A stretch of 64,000 bases of DNA from contig CABJCJ010000004.1 of NCBI GenBank assembly GCA_902364065.1, positions 54,350 to 118,349 of the forward strand, written 5' to 3'. The number at the start of each line of letters is the position of its first letter. The first letter of the stretch is position 1. Source of the DNA: Veillonellaceae bacterium SB90 (GTDB lineage Bacteria > Bacillota > Negativicutes > Selenomonadales > Selenomonadaceae). A program made the translations under genes and the position numbers. A model generated the notes under the pieces. That model saw only the letters and a program-made list of their open reading frames with translations, searched no databases and was not told the DNA's origin. Shown here piece by piece: positions 34,063 to 42,334 of this stretch.

Positions 34063-35049
34063 ATGATTATTGTAACGGGTGGTGCCGGTTTCATCGGCAG
34101 CAACATCGTCAAGGAACTCAACCGTCGTGGCCGTTCGGACATCCTGATCGTCGACGACCTCAAGGATGGACAGAACTACAAGAACCTGCGCGGCTTGCAG
34201 TTCATCGACTACCAGTACAAGGATGACTTCCTTCAGTCCATCGAGGATGACGACTTCGACGGCACGGATATCGACGCGGTCTTCCATGAAGGCGCCTGCT
34301 CCGATACCATGGAATACGACGTCAACTTCATGATGCGCGTGAACTACGAATACTCCAAATCCCTGCTGCACTTCTGCCTGCAGCATCGCATCCCGTTCTT
34401 CTATGCCAGCTCGGCTTCGACGTATGGCGCCGGCAAGCATGGCTTCCGTGAAGGCGATGCATGTGAGGATGCCCTGAATCCGTATGCCTTCTCGAAGCTC
34501 GCCTTCGATCGCTATGTGCGCCAGGTCATGCCGGAAGCGCACAGCCAGATCGTCGGCCTCAAGTACTTCAACGTCTACGGCCCGCAGGAGCATCACAAGG
34601 GCAAGATGGCCTCCATCTTCTATCAGCTCTACAACCAGATCAACGAGACGGGCAAGGCACACCTGTTCCGCGGCTGGGGCGAGATCGCCGGCAAACCGGT
34701 CGAGGACGGCGAGCAGCGCCGCGACTTCGTCTACGTCAAGGACGTCGTCCGCGTCAATCTCTGGTTCTGGGAAAACCACGGCCCGTCCGGCATCTACAAC
34801 TGCGGCACCGGCCATGCACACAGCTACAAGGAAGTAGCCCAGTCCGTCATCAAGGCCATGGGCAAGGGTGAAATCGCCTACCGCGACTTCCCGGAAGTCC
34901 TCAAGGGCAAATACCAGAACTTCACGGAATCCGACCCGACCCACCTGCTCGCCGCCGGCTACGACCAGGGCTTCACGGACATGGATGAAGCCGTAAAGGA
35001 ATACGTAGACTTCCTCGACAACGGCGGTTACTATGAATACGGAAAATAA
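34063..35049 (+). CDS. hldD: ADP-L-glycero-D-manno-heptose 6-epimerase
   Basis: A 328-residue short-chain NADP-dependent epimerase. The Rossmann motif VTGGAGFIGSN (about 4-14), the ASSASTYG segment (about 115) and the catalytic YAFSK (about 140-144) are intact. It inverts C6 of ADP-D,D-heptose to the L,D form used by heptosyltransferases. The helices downstream keep FNVYGPQEHHKGKMAS and RDFVYVKDVV, as in HldD. ATG 34063 follows GGGGAATTTTTCA. The 3' end overlaps gmhB by 17 bp. Confidence 0.95.
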   Translation: MIIVTGGAGFIGSNIVKELNRRGRSDILIVDDLKDGQNYKNLRGLQFIDYQYKDDFLQSIEDDDFDGTDIDAVFHEGACSDTMEYDVNFMMRVNYEYSKSLLHFCLQHRIPFFYASSASTYGAGKHGFREGDACEDALNPYAFSKLAFDRYVRQVMPEAHSQIVGLKYFNVYGPQEHHKGKMASIFYQLYNQINETGKAHLFRGWGEIAGKPVEDGEQRRDFVYVKDVVRVNLWFWENHGPSGIYNCGTGHAHSYKEVAQSVIKAMGKGEIAYRDFPEVLKGKYQNFTESDPTHLLAAGYDQGFTDMDEAVKEYVDFLDNGGYYEYGK

Positions 35050-35683
35050 AGCCTTCCCCGCGCACGGGGAAGGTGGCACCCGCAGGGTGACGGAAGAGGT
35101 CCTTGGGCATCTGTCGACTTTTGATGAGAAGCGAGAGCCTTCCCCTCTGGGGAAGGGGGACCGCAACGCGGTGGATGAGGTCTTCCGCAGAGCCGTCTTC
35201 TTCGACCGCGACGGCACCCTCAACGTCGACATCGCCTACCTGCACCGTCCCGAAGACTTCATCTGGATTCCCGGCGCCAAAGAAGCCATTAAGTATGTCA
35301 ATGACCATGGCTATCTCGCCATCCTCGTGACGAATCAGTCCGGCGTTGCCCGCGGCTACTACCCCGAGAGCGACGTTCGGCACGTCTACGACTGGATGAA
35401 TGAGGAACTTCAGAGCATTGGCGCCCACCTCGATGCGCTCTACTACTGCCCGCATCATCCACAGGGCTCCGTGCCGGCCTACACCAGGACGTGCAATTGC
35501 CGCAAGCCGGCCACCGGCCTCATCGACGAGGCATGTGCCCGCTTCCACATCGACCGCGCTGCCTCGTACTTTGTCGGCGACCGCGAAAGTGACATGCTCT
35601 GTGCCAGGAACGCCGGCCTCACGGGCCTGCGCTACGAAGGCGGAAGCCTGTACGATCTCGTGCGGGCAGGCATTTCCTGCTAA
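35033..35683 (+). CDS. gmhB: Heptose-1,7-bisphosphate 7-phosphatase with repeat-derived N-terminal extension
   Basis: A 216-residue HAD phosphatase. The catalytic core begins near residue 53: RAVFFDRDGTLNVDIAYLH with the DxD nucleophile pair, then VTNQSGVARGYY, the zinc-binding YYCPHHP ... RTCNCRKP loop, and VGDRESDM. It removes the 7-phosphate of heptose-1,7-bisphosphate before adenylylation. The first about 50 residues are not part of the family and are translated from two copies of a repeat element (35051-35182) that lie in frame. If translation instead begins at GTG 35171 (preceded by AAGGGGG), the protein is about 170 residues, the normal size. The ATG 35033 start overlaps the end of hldD. 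Confidence 0.9.
   Translation: MNTENKAFPAHGEGGTRRVTEEVLGHLSTFDEKREPSPLGKGDRNAVDEVFRRAVFFDRDGTLNVDIAYLHRPEDFIWIPGAKEAIKYVNDHGYLAILVTNQSGVARGYYPESDVRHVYDWMNEELQSIGAHLDALYYCPHHPQGSVPAYTRTCNCRKPATGLIDEACARFHIDRAASYFVGDRESDMLCARNAGLTGLRYEGGSLYDLVRAGISC
35051..35101 (+). repeat. Palindromic repeat element, copy A
   Basis: Starts GCCTTCCCC, with an inverted partner GGGGAAGG, then a small hairpin GGCACCCGCAGGGTGA, then GGAAGAGGTC. It is a direct, diverged copy of the element at 35137. It lies in the 5' part of the gmhB reading frame. Confidence 0.75.
35137..35182 (+). repeat. Palindromic repeat element, copy B
   Basis: GCCTTCCCC-TCT-GGGGAAGG palindrome, a small hairpin ACCGC-AA-CGCGGT, and a GGATGAGGTC tail. 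It has the same order and orientation as copy A, 86 bp away. It is also translated in gmhB in the same frame (KREPSPLGKG versus AFPAHGEGG in copy A). Confidence 0.75.
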
Positions 35684-35711
35684 CCGCTCGCAATCCAATA
35701 TTGAACGTTGC

Positions 35712-35740
35712 AAGCCCTGTCAGATGATAGGGCTTTTCGT
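35712..35740 (+). terminator. Intrinsic terminator after gmhB
   Basis: AGCCCT/AGGGCT stem with a 10-base loop and a short T run. It closes the LptD-heptose operon. Confidence 0.65.
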
Positions 35741-35769
35741 TTGATTATCGTCAGCGAATAGGGTAGAAT
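35741..35769 (+). promoter_or_regulatory. Promoter of the VirK/ATPase genes
   Basis: -35 TTGATT at 35741-35746, 17-bp spacer, -10 TAGAAT at 35764-35769, just after the terminator and 54 bp before the DUF535 gene. It could drive the following genes as well. Confidence 0.65.
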
Positions 35770-35823
35770 GAAAAAGACAGAAACATGCATTGAGATAGAG
35801 AGATCATTCATAAGGGATACGAC

Positions 35824-36723
35824 ATGCTTGACTACATACATTTAGGAAAAAAGATCTATAATACCGATAACCCGCGCGAGGCCAGACGTATGGCCGTCTT
35901 CGTGGTGCGCTGCCTGCTGAACAACAGCCGCATGCAGCGCCTGCACCAGTTCTTCTCGCAGAACGACATGTATCGAAAAATCGCGGACGAATATCCGTTT
36001 GTCTACGAACAGCCGACCAGAGCTTTCTTCTACAACAAGTCGACGTTCGACGAGCGCGCCCGCCTGGTAGAAAAGCATATGGAGTTCCTCGTCACGCACC
36101 TGCAGGAAGATGTCGTTTTAAGCCTTTATGCGGGAAAGCCCTATGTGCTCTGGGAAAGCCAGGACGAAATGGGCCATCTGCGCTTTGAGCTCTTTTACCA
36201 TCCGGGGCAGCGCAAGGAAGGATTGCTGTCCATCGTGCTGCGCCTGGATGAGCACGACCTTTACCAGATGATGTTCTGGATTGCGCCGAACAAGGCCGGT
36301 GAATGGGCTCTCTGGATCGGGGCCATGCAGGGGCCGAACATGGAAAATGCGAAAGAAGTCGTTAAGAATGTCACGAAACGCTGCCATGCCTATCGCACGA
36401 AAAACTTCATCCTGCATGCGACGCAGGAGGCAGCGAAGGCACTCGGCCTCAAGCAGATTTATGCGGTCACGAACTACGGCTATTACGCGAACAACCACAT
36501 TCGCCGCGACCGCAAGCTCAAGACGAGCTTCAGCGACTTCTGGAAAGAATCTGGCGGCCGCCCCTGCGCAGACCAGCGCTTCTACGAGCTGCCGATGACC
36601 GAATACCGCAAGACCATGGAGGAAATCCCGACGCGCAAGCGCTCGAATTACCGCAAGCGCTACGCCCTGCTCGATGAAGTGGATGCCGCTATTGCGAATC
36701 AAATAAAATCCTTGTTGAGGTGA
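35824..36723 (+). CDS. VirK/YbjX family (DUF535) protein
   Basis: A 299-residue cytoplasmic protein of the DUF535 family. Landmarks are FFSQNDMYRKIADEYPFVYEQPTRAFFYNKSTFDERARLVEKHMEFL (about 45-93) and ALGLKQIYAVTNYGYYANN near 210. Family members VirK and YbjX affect envelope or surface-protein properties and resistance to cationic peptides, but no biochemical activity is established. It sits between the heptose operon and the ATPase/nuclease cassette, 6 bp before the latter, so they may be transcribed together. A link to LPS is suggested by location only. Confidence 0.85.
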   Translation: MLDYIHLGKKIYNTDNPREARRMAVFVVRCLLNNSRMQRLHQFFSQNDMYRKIADEYPFVYEQPTRAFFYNKSTFDERARLVEKHMEFLVTHLQEDVVLSLYAGKPYVLWESQDEMGHLRFELFYHPGQRKEGLLSIVLRLDEHDLYQMMFWIAPNKAGEWALWIGAMQGPNMENAKEVVKNVTKRCHAYRTKNFILHATQEAAKALGLKQIYAVTNYGYYANNHIRRDRKLKTSFSDFWKESGGRPCADQRFYELPMTEYRKTMEEIPTRKRSNYRKRYALLDEVDAAIANQIKSLLR

Positions 36724-36729
36724 GACAAT

Positions 36730-37752
36730 ATGTACATCAAGCATCTGGAATTGGAAAATTTTACGGTCTTACATGAACTCAATATGGACTTTTCGCGCGG
36801 CATCAATGTCTTTATTGGTGAGAATGGTATGGGAAAGACGCATATCATGAAAGCTCTCTACAGTGCATGCCAGGCGGTCAAACCGGATGTTTCCTTTTCG
36901 CAGAAGCTGGTACGTGTCTTTCGCCCCGATGGATTTGGCATTCATCGGTTGCTCAGTCGTTCAAATCGCGGCGGACGTGCGCGTGTCAAAGTCGTTTCGG
37001 ATGGCGCAACTGTCGAGATGACGTTTACGAATCGTACCGCCAAGTACGGGGCAACTGTCACAGGAGAGGAAAAGTGGGAGAACCAGAAGGGAAATGTTGA
37101 AAGTACATTTATTCCAGCTAAGGAAATCCTCTCAAATTCCCGAAATCTTCCCGAAGCCGTGATGAAGGGAAACGTCGAATTTGATGATACCTATATCGAC
37201 ATCATTGCCGCAGCGCGTGTCGACTTATCCCATGGCCCTGATACAGCAGAGCGCAAGCGCTACTTGAAAATTCTGCATCAAATTACGCAGGGGCGTGTAA
37301 CAGTGGCCGATGAGCGCTTTTATCTTAAACCAGGTAATCAGGCCCGGATTGAGTTTAACTTAGTGGCAGAAGGAATCCGCAAAATTGCGTTACTCTGGCA
37401 GCTGATCAAGAACGGCACATTGGAAAAAGGTGCGATGCTGTTCTGGGATGAACCTGAGGCGAATATCAATCCAAAGTATATTCCCATTTTGGCAGAGATG
37501 CTTCTTGAGCTGCAGCGCAATGAAGTTCAGATCTTTATTTCCACACATGACTATGTCCTGGCGAAATACTTGGAAATCAAGCAAAAAAAGGATGATAAGC
37601 TACAGTATCATTCGTTTTATGTAGAGAATCAGGAAATTTGCTTTGAGACAGGAGCTTTTTCGGAGCTTAAACATAATTCTATCATGGATGCATTTTCACG
37701 TCTGATGGATGAGGTCTACAGCATTACTACTGGGGTCAATACGCATGGGTGA
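36730..37752 (+). CDS. AAA/ABC-type ATPase of a two-gene ATPase-nuclease cassette
   Basis: A 340-residue SMC/OLD-like ATPase. Walker A is GENGMGKTHI (about 32-41). A signature-like EGIRKIALLWQL occurs near 217, Walker B is MLFWDEPEANINPKY (about 236-250), and a switch His follows in IFISTHDYVLAK (about 268-279). No transmembrane segment or DNA-cleavage domain is present; ATPase activity would be regulatory or mechanical. Its stop codon overlaps the start of the next gene by 8 bp, marking a strict pair. Such ATPase-plus-nuclease pairs are typical of anti-phage systems (PARIS, Septu, AbiL-like), but I cannot place this one in a named family. Codon use is less GC-rich than in the upstream genes. 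Confidence 0.8.
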   Translation: MYIKHLELENFTVLHELNMDFSRGINVFIGENGMGKTHIMKALYSACQAVKPDVSFSQKLVRVFRPDGFGIHRLLSRSNRGGRARVKVVSDGATVEMTFTNRTAKYGATVTGEEKWENQKGNVESTFIPAKEILSNSRNLPEAVMKGNVEFDDTYIDIIAAARVDLSHGPDTAERKRYLKILHQITQGRVTVADERFYLKPGNQARIEFNLVAEGIRKIALLWQLIKNGTLEKGAMLFWDEPEANINPKYIPILAEMLLELQRNEVQIFISTHDYVLAKYLEIKQKKDDKLQYHSFYVENQEICFETGAFSELKHNSIMDAFSRLMDEVYSITTGVNTHG

Positions 37753-38266
37753 AGTATATTGGGAAGAAAATCACAACTATCAGATTGATTTACGCAATGC
37801 GAGATGGTCAATAGAACTTCAGCCAATCTATCGGGATGCACATTTGCCTTTAGCCGATGTGGATTGGATCTGCGAGTTCAATAATAAAATTTTACTGATT
37901 GAGTACAAAAATGCCAAACTTCCTTATGAAAAGGGATTGCGAGCTGCTGCACAATTCAATCCGTATAGTGATAAGATGGTTGCAAATATCGCAAGAAAGT
38001 TTTTTGACAGTTTCTTTTACTTGGCAGCGCATCAGCGAAAAAAGCCTGTCATCTATATCTATATTTTAGAATGGCCAAAAGGAGATGCTTTTTCACGCAG
38101 AGCATTACGTGAAAAGATTGCAAAATCTTTGCCATTTTGCTTCCAACAGCAAAATGATTTGAATCCTTTGGTTATTGATGATTTTCAAGTCGTTTCCATT
38201 GATGAGTGGAATAAGTTGTATGTTGATATGCCGATATCAGCGTGTGATTACGATAAGACAGAATGA
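37745..38266 (+). CDS. Small PD-(D/E)XK nuclease-like partner protein
   Basis: A 173-residue protein paired with the preceding ATPase. The central segment DVDWICEFNNKILLIEYKNAK (about 38-58) has the shape of a PD-(D/E)XK nuclease core: an acidic residue in a strand turn, then a hydrophobic strand ending E-x-K. A preceding Glu-rich helix could provide the remaining acidic ligand. The start ATG 37745 lies within the end of the ATPase gene (overlap ATGGGTGA). A DNA- or RNA-cleaving effector is inferred from the motif; no specificity can be given. There is no signal peptide. Upstream in-frame codons lie inside the ATPase gene. Confidence 0.65.
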   Translation: MGEVYWEENHNYQIDLRNARWSIELQPIYRDAHLPLADVDWICEFNNKILLIEYKNAKLPYEKGLRAAAQFNPYSDKMVANIARKFFDSFFYLAAHQRKKPVIYIYILEWPKGDAFSRRALREKIAKSLPFCFQQQNDLNPLVIDDFQVVSIDEWNKLYVDMPISACDYDKTE

Positions 38267-38274
38267 GGAATACT

Positions 38275-39030
38275 ATGAGCTCACTGGCCATCTTGATCCT
38301 GACATGTAATGAAGAAGAGAATATTGTTTCTGTGGTGGAGAACGCCAAGAAATGTACGGATGAAGTCGTCATCATTGATTCCGGCAGCACAGACAAAACG
38401 GTTGAACTGGCGAAGGCGCACGGTGCAAAAGTCGCGTTCCGCGCCTGGACGAATGATTTTGCCGCACAGCGAAACTTCGCGCTGAAGCAGACGGAAGCGG
38501 ACTGGGTCCTTTATCTCGATGCGGATGAGCGTCTTAATGAGGAGTTGGTTGATGAAGTCAAGCGTATTTTGGCTTCTGGCAATATGGATGCTCAGTATGC
38601 AATTACAAGGAAGTCCGTGGCTTTTGGCGTGACGTTCAGTTACGGTGTCCTCTATCCAGACCGTGTTTTGCGCATGTTCCCGCGTCAGGAGGTCTCCTGG
38701 GTCAACAAGGTCCATGAACATCCGACGTGTAAACTTCCGGAAAGGCGGTTATCCGGCCATATTGAGCATCATACGTATCGTGATTGGCATGAATGGGAAG
38801 AAAAGCTCTGCCTTTATACGACCATCTGGGCAGAAGATGCATATAAACGCGGCAAGAGAATTTCCATGCCGGATATATTCTTTCACAGCGTGGGCGGATT
38901 TTTTAAGATGTTTATCGTTCGCAGAGGATTTCTTGATGGAGGGATAGGAACGTATCTGTGCTGTACCCATTTTTTCTATACCATGCTCAAGTATTTGAAA
39001 CTTCACGAGTTGCAGCGGAGAGGAGATTGA
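38275..39030 (+). CDS. Glycosyltransferase family 2, LPS core glucosyltransferase-like
   Basis: A 251-residue inverting glycosyltransferase. It opens LAILILTCNEEENIVSVVENAKKCTDEVVIIDSGSTDKT, the GT2 nucleotide-binding strand set, then the metal motif DWVLYLDADERL (about 80-91). The pattern KGWWEWEEK-like HEWEEKLCLY and the C-terminal KYLKLHE resemble WaaE, which adds glucose to heptose in inner core LPS. Membrane association is likely through the basic C-terminus. ATG 38275 follows GAGG by 6 bases. It is first of a run of sugar-transfer genes, 8 bp after the nuclease gene. Confidence 0.85.
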   Translation: MSSLAILILTCNEEENIVSVVENAKKCTDEVVIIDSGSTDKTVELAKAHGAKVAFRAWTNDFAAQRNFALKQTEADWVLYLDADERLNEELVDEVKRILASGNMDAQYAITRKSVAFGVTFSYGVLYPDRVLRMFPRQEVSWVNKVHEHPTCKLPERRLSGHIEHHTYRDWHEWEEKLCLYTTIWAEDAYKRGKRISMPDIFFHSVGGFFKMFIVRRGFLDGGIGTYLCCTHFFYTMLKYLKLHELQRRGD

Positions 39031-39033
39031 CAG

Positions 39034-40164
39034 ATGAGAGTTGCTATTCTGGAATCCATTGTCATGCCGGCTGGCCACGAGGTGGAATTTGACCGCATTC
39101 TTGTCGAAGAACTCCGGAAACAGGGACATGATCCTGTTTTCTTTGTGCCGGAGCGCTTTCCGTTTAAGTTAGATTATCATTGTGATGTCGAATACCTTGA
39201 AGGTGGCGAAGTCGTCACCTATGCTGGTGCGGGCAAGCTGAAGAAGATATTTCTGTCTTTGCTGAGAGAGCGCCGCCGTGTTGCCTGGTTTAATTCAGCC
39301 TATGCCAAGGCCTGCGCACATCACTGTGACGCCATTATTATCCCCACTGGGACATGGCGGTATATCCGTACAATCTTGCGCAGCAAACTGAAGGATTCGC
39401 CGGTTCCCGTGTATATGGTTTTTCATGGTATCAATCCGCATGAGCAACCAAAATTTGAGAAACAGGCACGTCGAGTGGAATCCTGCCACAATATCCATCT
39501 CAAGGTCATCACCTTGCGGGATGACTTCAAGAACAGCGGCCTTCATAATATTGATTTGATTTCGCCACCTGTTTTCAAGCCATGGGAATTGCCCGTGAAT
39601 AAACAACTCTCTTTTAAGCCGCCGATTAAGATTGGCTTCTTTGGCCAGTTTCGCAAGGAGAAGAATCTTGGCTTTTTCCTCGAAGCTTTTACAAAGGCCA
39701 AATTTTCAGTGCCAGTTGAGTTGATTGTACAAGGTGCGACGGCCAAACCGGAAGACGGAGAGTTGTTCGAGCAGTTTGCACGGGATTACCATGGATATGG
39801 GAACATCACTTTTTGGCACAAGAATCTCATTGGCTTGGAATGGCAGAAGGCGCTCTTGGGAGTAGATGCCATCATGATGCCTTACGCGGCTGAGCGTTAT
39901 CGATACCATTGGGGCGCGATGCTGTTTACCGCGATTGGCTTTTACAAACCGGTATTGATTTCTCCAGAACTCAATCCGGAAGTCTTGGAAAACTATACAA
40001 TTGGGCAGGCCATCAAATTGACATCCGTTGAAGATTTCGCAAAACAATTGGAAAAGTTTATTGATGATCTAACGAATAATACGACTACCTATCAACATGG
40101 GTTGGACTTGGCAAATGCCGCGTACAGTCAGGAACGATTGATTCAAAACATTTTGATGTCCTGA
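39034..40164 (+). CDS. Glycosyltransferase, GT-B fold (GT4-like)
   Basis: A 376-residue GT-B enzyme. The N-terminal Rossmann half opens MRVAILESIVMPAGHEVEFDRILVEELRKQGHDP. The second half has the donor-binding features IKIGFFGQFRKEKNLGFFLEAF (about 190-211) and a later GVDAIMMPYAAERYRYHWGAMLFTAIGFYKPVLI, resembling the E-x7-E region of GT4 enzymes, although the acidic pair is not clear. It starts 3 bp after the GT2 gene, implying coupling. It would add a sugar to the LPS core or a surface glycan. Donor and acceptor are unknown. Confidence 0.7.
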   Translation: MRVAILESIVMPAGHEVEFDRILVEELRKQGHDPVFFVPERFPFKLDYHCDVEYLEGGEVVTYAGAGKLKKIFLSLLRERRRVAWFNSAYAKACAHHCDAIIIPTGTWRYIRTILRSKLKDSPVPVYMVFHGINPHEQPKFEKQARRVESCHNIHLKVITLRDDFKNSGLHNIDLISPPVFKPWELPVNKQLSFKPPIKIGFFGQFRKEKNLGFFLEAFTKAKFSVPVELIVQGATAKPEDGELFEQFARDYHGYGNITFWHKNLIGLEWQKALLGVDAIMMPYAAERYRYHWGAMLFTAIGFYKPVLISPELNPEVLENYTIGQAIKLTSVEDFAKQLEKFIDDLTNNTTTYQHGLDLANAAYSQERLIQNILMS

Positions 40165-40199
40165 TACGGTAATTTGCCCAGACATACGGAGAAGCTATC

Positions 40200-41267
40200 A
40201 TGACAAACGTGAAAAATGGGGAATATCGCAATATCTTAGTGAATGCTTTAGTCAATCTTGGCGATGTCGTCCTGACGACAAGTGCGATTGCCTTGTTGAA
40301 ACAAGCATATCCGAAAGCCAGGATTACGATGCTGGCCAGACCCGTCGTCCGTCAGGCTGTGGAGAACAATCCTGTCATTGATGAGGTCATTATATTTGAT
40401 TACAAGGCAAAACAAAACTCATTCCATAAGATGATGGATATGGTCAAAACCATTAAGTCGCATTATTTTGATCTCAGCGTTTCATTTGACCGGAAATTGC
40501 GTCCGGCCTTATTGTGCTGGCTGGCAGGCATCCCTGTGAGAATTGGCCCGGATCGTGTTTTTGATGATAAACCGAGCCGTGTAACGTGGCTGTATACGAA
40601 AACGATACATATCAAACACAATTTGGAGACTACCCTTCAAGCAGAGACGTATCAGGAAATCGTACGGGGGTTCACCGGACAGACTGGCCATGAACGTCCC
40701 GTTTTTGCGCGCATTATGCCTGAAAATGAAAAAAAGGCAGATGCATTAATGGCGACCCTTCCCCTGACAGAAAAGCGTATTGCTTTATGTGTGAAGGGGA
40801 CCTTCCCTTTAAAGACCTGGCCAAAAGAATATTTTGTCAAAGTAGTCGATGGGCTGAGCAAGGAATATAATGCGAGCTTCTTTATCGTCGGTGCTCCCGG
40901 TGACAGGGCTTATGCGGATGAAGTTATCGCGGATATGCATGTACCCGTAGCGAACTTCTGCGGTCAAACCAATCTGGTAGATTTGGCAGCCGTCATCAAA
41001 AAATCCGATCTTTTTGTGACTGTAGATACAGGTGCAACGCATATTGCAGCGACTACAAGAGTACCCATGGTTACGATGTACGGCTGCACGAGCCCGAAAC
41101 GCTGGCATCCAATCAACGACAATGCTCGTGTACTTACAACGGATGAACCATGCTGTCCATGCAAATGTCGTGCGGATGAATGTCCGAGCAATCCTAAACC
41201 GAACTGCTTATGGCATGTGACACCCGATATGGTGCTAAAGGAATGTTACACATTAATTCCAAGGTAA
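40200..41267 (+). CDS. Glycosyltransferase family 9 (third heptosyltransferase-like)
   Basis: A 355-residue GT9 enzyme. N-terminus ILVNALVNLGDVVLTTSAIALLKQAYPKARITML, nucleotide site VTVDTGATHIAATTRVPMVTMYGCT (about 275-299), and a Cys-rich tail CCPCKCRADECPSNPKPNC. The family usually transfers heptose from ADP-heptose, but distal GT9 enzymes may use other donors. It follows the GT4-like gene and precedes another GT9 gene by 12 bp. GC content drops after this gene. The specific step is unassigned. Confidence 0.85.
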   Translation: MTNVKNGEYRNILVNALVNLGDVVLTTSAIALLKQAYPKARITMLARPVVRQAVENNPVIDEVIIFDYKAKQNSFHKMMDMVKTIKSHYFDLSVSFDRKLRPALLCWLAGIPVRIGPDRVFDDKPSRVTWLYTKTIHIKHNLETTLQAETYQEIVRGFTGQTGHERPVFARIMPENEKKADALMATLPLTEKRIALCVKGTFPLKTWPKEYFVKVVDGLSKEYNASFFIVGAPGDRAYADEVIADMHVPVANFCGQTNLVDLAAVIKKSDLFVTVDTGATHIAATTRVPMVTMYGCTSPKRWHPINDNARVLTTDEPCCPCKCRADECPSNPKPNCLWHVTPDMVLKECYTLIPR

Positions 41268-41279
41268 TATGTGTAAGTA

Positions 41280-42290
41280 ATGAATAAGATCAAAAATATG
41301 AAAAAAATATTTGTAACAAAACAGGGTGGTATTGGTGATGTTATTTTAGCAACACCGATACTGTCTGAATTGAAAAAAATATATTCGGATAGTTATATTA
41401 CGTTTATGATTCTTCCCAATGCTGTTGATGTCGTAAAGGGATTACCATTCATTGATGAGATATTTGTCTATGATAAACGCAAAGATAGTTTTTTTAAACT
41501 GTGGAATAAAATGCGGGGATATGATATAGCAATATATTTAGATTTGACTTACCGACCTGCGTTGATTGGCTCATTTGCAAGAATTCCTCTTCGCATAGGG
41601 ATTGAACATAAGCGAGGATTTTGGCTGACAAAGAAGATAAAATGGCAAGAATATATGGATCATACATATGAACCATATGTTATGGGAAATGTTGTTAGTG
41701 AAGGATTGGGAATAACATTACCACGTAACTGTTTAAATCAGTTATATGTGGCTGCTGCCAATCAAAATGATATAACAGATCTTTGCAACAAGATGTCAGA
41801 TACTGGACTTTTGCCAGGAGAAAAATATGTAGTATCATCGCCTATAACAGCATTTTATTTAAAAGATTGGTCATTAGATAAATGGAATATGCTATATCGT
41901 CGTATATATCGGAATTACGGAATAAAAAGCGTCGTTTTTGGTAATGGGAATTTAAGTTATCAATGGGATAAAGAAGCAGTTATTGATTTATGGGGGATGC
42001 TGAATTTAAGACAAGTTGGTGAGCTTATAAAAAATGCATCTTTGCTGGTAAACTCTTGTAGTATGCCAATTCACATAGCTGCAGCAATGAAAACATCGTG
42101 TGTCATTTTATACGGATATACTGACCCTAAGCGGTGGGCCCCTAGACAGGCATGCCAGATTGTTCAATCCAATTTAAGTTGTAGCCCCTGTGATGGATAT
42201 CATGGAAGTACTTGTACGGATCCACGTTGCATGAAGAAGATTGCAGTGGATGATGTATATGATGCCTGTAAAAAATTTTTAGATGCATAA
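41280..42290 (+). CDS. Glycosyltransferase family 9
   Basis: A 336-residue GT9 enzyme in AT-rich DNA. It opens IFVTKQGGIGDVILATPILSELKKIYS. The acceptor/donor part contains KYVVSSPITAFYLKDWSLDKWNMLYRRI and LLVNSCSMPIHIAAAMKTSCVILYGYTDPKRW (about 258-289), with the C-terminal CSPCDGYHGSTCTDPRC cluster. It probably acts after the core heptosyltransferases. ATG 41280 is assumed; ATG 41298 is equally possible as neither has a strong ribosome-binding site. Codon use differs from the upstream heptose operon, suggesting lateral exchange. Confidence 0.82.
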   Translation: MNKIKNMKKIFVTKQGGIGDVILATPILSELKKIYSDSYITFMILPNAVDVVKGLPFIDEIFVYDKRKDSFFKLWNKMRGYDIAIYLDLTYRPALIGSFARIPLRIGIEHKRGFWLTKKIKWQEYMDHTYEPYVMGNVVSEGLGITLPRNCLNQLYVAAANQNDITDLCNKMSDTGLLPGEKYVVSSPITAFYLKDWSLDKWNMLYRRIYRNYGIKSVVFGNGNLSYQWDKEAVIDLWGMLNLRQVGELIKNASLLVNSCSMPIHIAAAMKTSCVILYGYTDPKRWAPRQACQIVQSNLSCSPCDGYHGSTCTDPRCMKKIAVDDVYDACKKFLDA

Positions 42291-42334
42291 TTAGATGTAA
42301 ATATTATGAATTTTATTGAAAGAAGATGATAATA

